From: Candidatus Argoarchaeum ethanivorans
GTDB taxonomy: Archaea > Halobacteriota > Methanosarcinia > Methanosarcinales > EX4572-44
Direction: 5' to 3'
Length of the DNA stretch: 30,121 bases
Assembly: GCA_905067535.1 (NCBI GenBank)
Contig: CAJHIR010000002.1
Coordinates: 1 to 30,121 of the forward strand
Made by a program: the position numbers and the translations under genes. The notes below the pieces were generated by a model. The model was not told the origin of the DNA. It did no database searches and saw only the letters and a list, made by a program, of their open reading frames with translations. Below are positions 8,543 to 14,900 of the stretch, piece by piece; position 1 is the first letter of the stretch; each line of letters opens with the position of its first letter.

Positions 8543-8686
8543 CAGCACAACTTCGTTGTGCAGAAAATAACCGGTAACCTTTAATTCTCGATTGCGCAAG
8601 CACTGCACAACTTCGTTGTGCAGAAATAACGGTTAACGGCCAATTATCGATTGTGCAAGCAATCGAGTGCGTTAGCAATCGAGTGC
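8543..8686. repeat. Tandem 60-bp hairpin repeats upstream of pyk
   Basis: Two units start at 8545 and 8605, exactly 60 bases apart. Each begins with the hairpin GCACAAC-TTC-GTTGTGC, continues CAGAAA(A)TAAC-GGT-AAC, and ends near TCGATTG(C/T)GCAAGCA. After them AGCAATCGAGTGC is repeated directly at 8658-8670 and 8674-8686. The array fills most of the 250-base gap between the NAC gene and pyk. Unlike a CRISPR array, it has no spacers of unrelated sequence and the unit is self-complementary. Related copies lie at 1624-1716, 6930-6981 and 28513-28532. Confidence 0.8.
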
Positions 8687-8745
8687 AGGATAAACAAATG
8701 CGTTTATATTTTCCTGCCAAGAAAAATATAAAAAATAATATTATT

Positions 8746-9087
8746 TTACTCAGAGAGTTTTATTATTGCTTCCGCGATGTCACCATCTGTTTGTTTCAAC
8801 GCTTTATAGGAATCTTCTTTTGTAGCGCCTGTTTGCTCTGCTACGAGTTTTATGTCATCTTCTGATATCTCAGTCTCACGAGGCACTTCCTGTGGTGTAC
8901 CAGTAATCTGGTAGGTTTTATCGCCTTTCACGACCATAATACTGACCGTCGCATCGTTGAATACGATATTCTTTTCACTGGTTTTGATTATTACCTGCTC
9001 CACATTATCGATGTTTTCAACATCAATTCCCATCTGTTTCATCATCTGTTTCATTTTTCGAGGATTCATTCCCATCATTGCACTCAT
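8746..9087 (-). CDS. nac: Nascent polypeptide-associated complex subunit (archaeal NAC)
   Basis: A 113-residue homologue of eukaryotic alpha-NAC. It binds ribosomes and shields emerging polypeptides, acting as a homodimer in archaea. The Met-rich, basic N-terminus (MNPRKMKQMMKQMGID) is characteristic. The NAC beta-barrel follows (about 25-70; VEQVIIKTSEKNIVF, VSIMVVKGDKTYQITG). A UBA domain closes the protein (about 75-113; EDDIKLVAEQTGATKEDSYKALKQTDGDIAEAIIKL). A GAAGGA ribosome site precedes the ATG at 9087. Length is typical of the archaeal family. It lies in the same direction as pyk but is separated from it by the tandem repeats. Confidence 0.93.
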   Translation of the reverse strand: MSAMMGMNPRKMKQMMKQMGIDVENIDNVEQVIIKTSEKNIVFNDATVSIMVVKGDKTYQITGTPQEVPRETEISEDDIKLVAEQTGATKEDSYKALKQTDGDIAEAIIKLSE

Positions 9088-9145
9088 AATATTCCTTCTT
9101 TAATTTCTGTGTTTGTATTTATCATAAGACGCTATTTTGTAAGCA

Positions 9146-9155
9146 ATTTATATGT
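9146..9155 (-). promoter_or_regulatory. Probable TATA box for the NAC gene
   Basis: Read on the minus strand this is CATATAAATT, about 60 bases before the NAC ATG. That predicts a transcription start near 9120 and a leader of roughly 30 bases containing the ribosome site. Position and sequence only. Confidence 0.35.
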
Positions 9156-9359
9156 CATGGTTCAGCAAACGCTCACACTGTTGAGCGTTAACTGGCAGTA
9201 TATGAAAGTTCATACTTCCTTATTTATATATAAAAACTTCGCTAACACTAGTATCTCCGAAATCCATGTATTTGCGGTAGGGTCACTGGCATAATAAGGT
9301 GCTGTACAATACTTGAATTTCGCATAAAAATTGGAAGTAAATATATCTCTTCAAGAAAC

Positions 9360-9455
9360 TGTACACAGCGTGAGGGGGCAGTGGTGGTTGATGTGCGGGG
9401 GACGCTTGATGAGGATGAGGTTGAGGGGAAAGGGTTTTGTTATAGGAGATTGTAA
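9360..9455 (+). pseudogene. C-terminal remnant of a nucleotide-sugar dehydrogenase (first copy)
   Basis: In this frame the bases read GAVVVDVRGTLDEDEVEGKGFCYRRL then stop. This matches the extreme C-terminus of the UDP-glucose/GDP-mannose dehydrogenase family (WecC-like proteins end in a pattern such as VVDxRxxxDxEExxxxGFxYxGxG). Nothing upstream extends the match. A second, different copy of the same tail ends at 10561, so the toxin-antitoxin pair between them is flanked by two remnants of one gene type. The rest of the gap from 9088 to 9483 holds only an A+T-rich TATA-like tract at about 9219-9235. Confidence 0.55.
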
Positions 9456-9483
9456 TCATCTTATAATTAGGAGGCAGGATAAA

Positions 9484-9789
9484 ATGGAGACGCTATCTGT
9501 TGATATTGAGAGAAAAGTGAGGGCGTTGTTGGACGCAGGGTATTACTCAAACAAATCCGAAGTAATAAAAAATGCCATAATAAGCCTATTTCGAGAGAAT
9601 ACGGAGCTGAACGTTACCGTAGCGATAGAACTTTACAAGAAAGGAGAGGTATCCTTGAGTAAGGCGGCGGAGATCGCTGGGGTGACTACAATTGAATTTA
9701 AAGAGATTTTAGGGAAGAGAGGATTTACAAGGGAGATAGAGACGAGACCAGCAGAAGAAATGGACAAGAAGCTCAGGAAATACTTATAG
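9484..9789 (+). CDS. UPF0175 family antitoxin (ribbon-helix-helix)
   Basis: A 101-residue protein. The N-terminus (METLSVDIERKVRALLDAGYYSNKSEVIKNAI) is a ribbon-helix-helix-like DNA-binding segment. The rest (VAIELYKKGEVSLSKAAEIAGVTTIEFKEILGKRG) is the UPF0175/COG2886 helix-turn-helix, in which SLSKAAEIAGVT is the typical core. Such proteins pair with PIN-domain toxins, bind them and repress their own operon. A longer frame runs upstream to 9331, but an AGGAGG ribosome site lies 8 bases before the ATG at 9484, and the upstream part is the dehydrogenase remnant read out of frame. The toxin gene begins one base after the stop. Confidence 0.83.
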   Translation: METLSVDIERKVRALLDAGYYSNKSEVIKNAIISLFRENTELNVTVAIELYKKGEVSLSKAAEIAGVTTIEFKEILGKRGFTREIETRPAEEMDKKLRKYL

Positions 9790-9790
9790 T

Positions 9791-10285
9791 ATGATATTCG
9801 ATGCCGATATACTGAGCATGCTTGGCAAAATAGGTAGAATTGATTTGCTGAGGAAATTGTTTCCGAAAACGAGTCTTGTAATCTCTTTTGAGGTTTACAA
9901 TGAGCTTTTGAGGGCAAAGGAAGCAGGGTATGATTTTGTTGATGATATTTTAGAGCAAGGATTTGGGATTGTTTATCTGGACTCAGAATTGATCAAAGAG
10001 TATGAAGAGAAGAAGATAAAGTTGAGAAATATTCATGCAGGTGAGCTAACATCCATTCTGTTGTCTAAGAGGGAAGGTATGGCTTTTGTGACCAATGATA
10101 GCAAGGCGAAGAGATTTTGCGAAGAGAATGGTGTTGAGTGGTTGGATATTATTGATCTACTCAGGTTATGCTATCAGAAACATGTGCTTGATAGGAGGGA
10201 AATTGAGAAAGTGGTCAGAAAGATTGAAGAAAAGGATAAGATGAGAATAACAAGAAAAGAGGAAATCTTTGCTGATGTGGTGTAA
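9791..10285 (+). CDS. PIN-domain RNase toxin (DUF3368/COG2405 type)
   Basis: A 164-residue PIN-like nuclease, the likely toxin partner of the preceding UPF0175 protein. PIN proteins use clustered acidic residues to bind metal and cut RNA. Visible candidates are D4 and D6 (IFDADIL), the glutamate in HAGELTSILL and the aspartates in FVTNDSKAKRFCEENG. The order and spacing fit the family. A charged, lysine-rich C-terminal tail (about 140-164) is longer than the minimal fold. The one-base gap from the antitoxin indicates translational coupling. The target RNA is unknown. All acidic positions appear intact, so the toxin may be active. Confidence 0.8.
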   Translation: MIFDADILSMLGKIGRIDLLRKLFPKTSLVISFEVYNELLRAKEAGYDFVDDILEQGFGIVYLDSELIKEYEEKKIKLRNIHAGELTSILLSKREGMAFVTNDSKAKRFCEENGVEWLDIIDLLRLCYQKHVLDRREIEKVVRKIEEKDKMRITRKEEIFADVV

Positions 10286-10319
10286 GAGGGATGAAGGCTA
10301 AATGAAGTGGAAAAAGTGA

Positions 10320-10561
10320 TCAAAGGTTCTGATTATGGGTCTTGCTTACAAGGAGAATATGGCTGATATAAGGGAGTCGCCTTCGAGAGGGTTTGTGGAG
10401 GGCGATTTTTTTCACAAGAAATCGAGTAAAAACTGCCCTCCGGGTGGGGTTACAATTTTTGGCTGACGAAGATGGATGGTGTGGCTGTGGCGCATGATGT
10501 GAGGGGGATGACTGAGGGAGGAGAGGCTGAGGAAAAAGGGTTTTGTTATGAAGCATTGTAG
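10320..10561 (+). pseudogene. C-terminal remnant of a nucleotide-sugar dehydrogenase (second copy), frameshifted
   Basis: From 10320 the frame reads SKVLIMGLAYKENMADIRESPSRGFVEG and stops at 10464. This is the opening of the C-terminal domain of UDP-glucose/GDP-mannose dehydrogenases (KVLxLGLAYKxNxxDxRESP). A second frame from 10466 reads TKMDGVAVAHDVRGMTEGGEAEEKGFCYEAL and stops at 10559-10561. That matches the later part of the same domain (DAVVxAVAHD) and the same terminal motif as the copy at 9360-9455. About 50 expected residues are missing between the parts. The gene is clearly dead. It points to a former surface-polysaccharide or glycan locus here. Confidence 0.65.
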
Positions 10562-10573
10562 AGGTAAAATGAT

Positions 10574-10759
10574 ATGAAAGGACCAATACTATCAGATGGA
10601 TATGGGATAAGAGTACATCCAATAGTGTATTCTAAACAGAAGCAGTTGATTCCTGTCGTAAACAAGCCAATCTTATTTTATGCCACTGAGGAGATGATCG
10701 ACGCGGCAAGGTGGATTACTGAAGGTAACGTAAAGATGGGGGCATTGAACAATGCTTGA
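10574..10759 (+). pseudogene. N-terminal remnant of a glucose-1-phosphate thymidylyltransferase-like gene
   Basis: The 61-residue frame begins MKGPILSDGYGIRVHPIVYSKQKQLIPVVNKPILFYATEEMIDA, aligning with the start of RmlA-type sugar nucleotidyltransferases (MKGIILAGGxGTRLxPxTxxxxKQLxPVxNKPxxxY). The catalytic loop GGxGTRLxP is degraded to SDGYGIRVHP, and homology ends after about 45 residues of a protein normally 290-350 long. A GAGG ribosome site survives. The frame ends inside the start of the next antitoxin gene (8-base overlap). With the two dehydrogenase remnants it forms a set of dead nucleotide-sugar genes. Confidence 0.65.
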
Positions 10760-10952
10760 AATAAAAAAGCATTATGTGGTGACTGATGATAACAGGAAGA
10801 GAGCAGTTTTGATAGACATAGAAACATTTGAAAAAGTGGAGGAAATCCTCGAAAGCATTGGTCTCGGCAGGTATATGGAGGAAGTTGAAGGCGAGGAGAT
10901 TTTATCTTCAGACAGCGCAAGACGGTACTATAACGCCTTAAAGAAGGATTGA
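10752..10952 (+). CDS. RelB/Phd-like antitoxin
   Basis: A 66-residue protein, MLEIKKHYVVTDDNRKRAVLIDIETFEKVEEILESIGL and an acidic helical tail. The pattern of a short beta segment (HYVVTDDNRKRAVLIDIETFEKVEEIL) and a charged C-terminal helix is that of small Phd/YefM or RelB antitoxins, which dimerise, bind the operator and wrap the toxin. The exact subfamily is uncertain. The RelE-like toxin gene begins one base after the stop codon. The start overlaps the end of the RmlA remnant, and no strong ribosome site is visible, so translation may depend on a promoter within the remnant. Confidence 0.72.
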   Translation: MLEIKKHYVVTDDNRKRAVLIDIETFEKVEEILESIGLGRYMEEVEGEEILSSDSARRYYNALKKD

Positions 10953-10953
10953 C

Positions 10954-11226
10954 ATGATAACCTGCTCTTATAAAAAGACGTTCTTAAAGGATTTAGTAAA
11001 TCTACCGTCGGTTTATCGGGAACGGATCGAGAAATTGGTCTTTGAGGAGATTCCTGAATTCGACAATATCTTTGGCACGCTGGATATTAAAAAGATGCGA
11101 GGATACAGGGATTACTATCGGATAAGGGTAGGTAAGTATAGAATAGGATGTAAGGTAGAATCGGAGAACAGAATCATCTTTTATAGGGTGAAAAGTAGAG
11201 ATGATATTTACAAAGTTTTTCCATGA
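10954..11226 (+). CDS. RelE/ParE-family toxin
   Basis: A 90-residue toxin of the RelE/ParE superfamily, cognate to the small antitoxin upstream. Visible family traits are YKKTFLKDLVNLP at the start, DIKKMRGYRDYYRIRVGKYRIGCKVE in the middle (the LxGxxxxYRIRxGxYRI core) and IIFYRVKSRDDIYKVFP at the end. RelE members cut mRNA on the ribosome while ParE members target gyrase; the basic YRIRVGKYRIG strand and the terminal arginine/tyrosine residues favour a ribonuclease, but this is inference. The two genes are one base apart. The 214 bases after it (to 11440) show nothing except a weak inverted repeat (ATGGAAC/GTTCCAT, 11349-11373). Confidence 0.82.
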   Translation: MITCSYKKTFLKDLVNLPSVYRERIEKLVFEEIPEFDNIFGTLDIKKMRGYRDYYRIRVGKYRIGCKVESENRIIFYRVKSRDDIYKVFP

Positions 11227-11440
11227 GGGGGAATCGATTCTTGGATGAGATGATAATGCAAAATATCGGCGCAGGCGGGTACTCTGATCCCTGTGGATAT
11301 GACGGCTGCACCGTCAGTAATGGGCACTGTCCTTATTTACACCGCATAATGGAACATTAAAAAATCGTTCCATGTCCGGGGCTTTTCTTCAATATCTTCT
11401 AACATCGCTGGTGCTTTTCCTCTTTTAAATTTGTTAATGA

Positions 11441-11749
11441 AATTCCAGTAGAACTGAAACAATTGAAGAGCACACCACTGTCTCCATTCACATTTGGAAA
11501 GATGTTAAGATTAGGGCGCACGTCTTTTTATGCGTTGTGGGGATGTTGTTGTACAATTATATGCTTTACCTGGTCGATGAGCCGGGTTTGTCGATAGAGC
11601 GATTGGCGGGTCATCTGGATCAGATGAGGCTCGGATTGGTTTATGGCGGGGGAGCGAGTGCAGAGTTCGTGATAGGGGATATGAACAGGGAGACCGCAGA
11701 GGTGTTTTTCAGGCTGCAACTTGGGGGGTCTGCCCCCCATGTGAATTAA
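11441..11749 (+). pseudogene. C-terminal remnant of an IS4/IS1634-like DDE transposase
   Basis: An open frame gives TETIEEHTTVSIHIWKDVKIRAHVFLCVVGMLLYNYMLYLV and then GLSIERLAGHLDQMRLGLVY. The core KIRAHVFLCVVGMLLYNYM followed by a GLSIE-LxxxLxxMRLxLVY block is the C-terminal end of IS1634-type transposases, after the catalytic glutamate. The frame is closed by a stop just upstream (11438-11440), so the N-terminal and catalytic parts are gone. GGGGG-TCTG-CCCCC at about 11727-11740 overlaps its end. From 11750 to 11923 I recognise nothing beyond GC-rich stretches. The insertion sequence may have helped assemble this patch. Confidence 0.6.
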
Positions 11750-11923
11750 ATTTTCGTTAGACCCCACAACTTTCGTAGCCGGGCGGCTCGTTTTTGTGAT
11801 ATCTTATAAACTCCGGTCAAAAGGAGCTTATTCCTCCAACGATGGCACTTGTAGACACCTGAACCAGTGTTGGTAAGGGTGCTTTTCCCCGGAAGCGTAG
11901 AAGGCAGCCACCGGGCGCTTACA

Positions 11924-14900
11924 CTATCTCTTCCTGTAACCGCTATAGATGGCAGCAAGAAGCACAACGACAATGATTACTGCCAGAAACGGTGCCCCGG
12001 AAAGTAGAGATATTGCAGAACTCGCAGCATCGCTTACGGTCCGAACTTCCATTTCATAGCCTTCGACATGCTGGGAAGACTCTGACGCCTTTTGTACATT
12101 CTCACCAACACTTCCCTGCTGTGTCTGGTTAGAGTCGCCCCCTTTAGCTGCTATTATCTTTCCTTGATTCTTGGTTCCACCCCCACTATCATCATTTGTT
12201 GTCTGGCTGCTTGCACTGGTTTTCCCGGTCGCATCATCCATGATCTTACGATATTTGGCGTAAGTTTCATCTGAGACCACATCGGCACCAGGCACCGAGA
12301 CAACGCCTTCTACGAATTTATCAAGGAACGGGTTTCCACAGGTGTGATGGCAGCAGGTGACACCGTGCTCCACGATTGACTCCACATATTCATAGACTAA
12401 CGTGTTTAGCACCTCATCCGATGGTGTCCAGTGTCCCTTGCGTATCGTCTCAAGCATCCTGCCGGTCATGGACTGATATGCGTAAGGATTATTCTCGTTT
12501 GTGAACGTGTTTATATCCATATCCAGATTGTACTTGCCGTTGTATGCACCATTTACGTACACATCATAGACCTGCTGCCACATATTATCGGTGATCATGT
12601 CCGGAATTGTTGCCTCCCAGCCCCAGAGATATTCAACGAATCTGCTCATTTCCCGTCCACCTGCATAACCCTCGCCCATCATCCCCTCGATCCATTTTGG
12701 ATTGAAGTATCTGGTCCTGAGTTCTCTCTGGATTACCGACTCCAGTGTTGATGCGGTTGGACCCTCATCAGGATCACGATTATCAGTAACATAGAAATCA
12801 AGACTGCCCTTTCCCCCACTCGCTGTGTATGCAAGAGCAAGCCCGCCAACGTACTGGAAAACATCGTCATTATCGATGAACCCGTACAGATTCGAGTTCG
12901 TGTTGTGGACGATCGCATCGGTCTGTGCCAGGTTAAGACGGAACATTTCCTCGCTCGAAATACCCCATGAACTGTCGCCATAAATATAATTCATTCGGCT
13001 GATGAAGAGTTCGCCGATCTTTGAACTGTTATTCCAGGTCCCGCTTGCCCCGATTGCGGAATCGAGATTTGGTCCGTAAGTACCGGGTGCCTCAAGAAAG
13101 ATTCTTGACATCGAAAGATACCTTGCTTCTTCTTTGGTATATTTTCCTGTTTCATTCAGGGCCGCAAATATTCTATCCGAGTTCTCTTTGACGTAGTTTG
13201 GACATGCTGTGCCGTTTTGATACGTATCGTTTGCAGTCGCTGCAAGTCGGATCGCACGGTCGATTAATTTCAGCGCGTTTGGAGCAAAGTCTCGTTCCAG
13301 ACCGGATGGAACAACCATAACATCGATTCGCGAGCGATTAAGCTCGCTTACCGGTATCAGTGTGACATTGATGACCTTGTCGTATTCATCCCTGACAGGC
13401 TTTGCCCCGACAAGTCTCAAGATCTCAGACTCAACCACTCCGCCGTCTGTGGTGCACCATGCCCAGAGCACGATTGTGAACTTTCGCGGATAGCTGTTGT
13501 TATGGTCTGTACGGTAGCATTCGATGAGTGCATCTGCCATCTTTGTACCGATCTTGTATGCGGTTTCTGTTGGTATGCGATCCGGGTTTAATGAATGGAA
13601 ATTCCTGCCTGTCGGGAGCGCATCAGGGTCTCTGATTGGATCATCAGCAGTCGATGGTGGGATGTAGCTGCCGTTTAAGCCTTCAAGAGTCCTCTCTACT
13701 TCTACCGTGCAGTTATCAATCCTTCCTGCAAACACAATCGATCGATTCAGATACATAGTGATGTTTGCAGTAACACTTTCATTTGGGGAATATTTACTGA
13801 ATGTGAGGTTCTCCGCCTCTTCTGGAGTTGTTTCATTCAATATCACGTATTCAAGCAGTTTGGTGGTACAGTTGTCCAGTTCTAAATTCTTGTCCAGTTT
13901 TGTAGAATTTGGATAATCGTAATACTCGATCCGATCAGCGACTGCCCCAGTGTAGCCCTTTCTGAGCATTGATTTAATAAGCGAGATTAATGGTTCGCCC
14001 ACAGGCAGCGGCTCGCATGCCGGAGGTTCGCCGAATGTGTGTAGCCCGTAAGGCATAAACTCATTCTTTAGATTGTAGAGATAATCAGCAAGTTCGCTGA
14101 GGAACTCTTCGAAAGCAGGATCGTCTGCTGCGGTTGCGTTCAGTTCAGTAACGTTCATGGTATCGTTGAGATACGTCTCATTTAGGTATAGCTCCAGGTA
14201 GGTTACGATGATCTCGTCTTTGTAGCTTTCCTGCGAGACGTTGTCAACTGCTGCATAATAATCATTGATTGTCTTTAAGAGGTTGGTGTAATTGCCGTAC
14301 AACCCGGCAGCAACGATCGGGGGTGTCAGATGTGTAATCATCGTCGCGCTCCCCCTTCTCTTCGCCTGTGTGCCTTCAGCAATGTTGTCAACGATGTAAG
14401 GGTAGATCACAGGAATATCCTGAATCAGGATTGAAGGCCAGCAATCCTTGCTTGATAGCCCGGTCTCCTTTCCCGGGAGCCACTCCTGTGTGCCGTGTTT
14501 CCCGAAGTGGATGATTGCATCTGCACTGAACTCGTGCTTGAGCCAGAGATAGAATGCAATGTACTGGTGGTGCGGTGGGACGTCTTTGTTATGGTAGAGA
14601 ACTGTATTGTTCTGAAGCCAGCCTCTGGTTGGTTGTGGCGTAAGGATCACGTTTCCGAACGAGAGTTTTGGAATCACAAAGTACTGCTCCCCTGTTGTCT
14701 TGTTCTCCCACGTCATAATCTCGCCTGGAGGCTCCCCCCATCGTTCTGTCACATTTTCCTGCCGCGACTGTTCGAGTTCGTGGAACCATCTGGTATAATT
14801 TTCAACTGGGATCAGGGTTGCGGTCCCGGATTCAACGAGTTTTTCAAGTTCTCCTGGTGCCCATGTCCCGATGTTTGTGCCGTTTAATGTCATCATCTTA

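Noticed and set aside
8543..8686. Tandem repeats as a CRISPR array
   Set aside because: The 60-base units are similar along their whole length, with no unrelated spacers, and related copies are scattered singly through the window.
9109..9294. A 61-codon plus-strand frame upstream of the first toxin-antitoxin pair
   Set aside because: It crosses the NAC promoter region, has no ribosome site and reads as low-information A+T-rich sequence.
11746..11973. A 75-codon minus-strand frame overlapping the end of the CobN fusion gene
   Set aside because: Overlaps the real gene in another frame and runs into GC-rich non-coding sequence. The composition is arginine- and leucine-rich without motifs.
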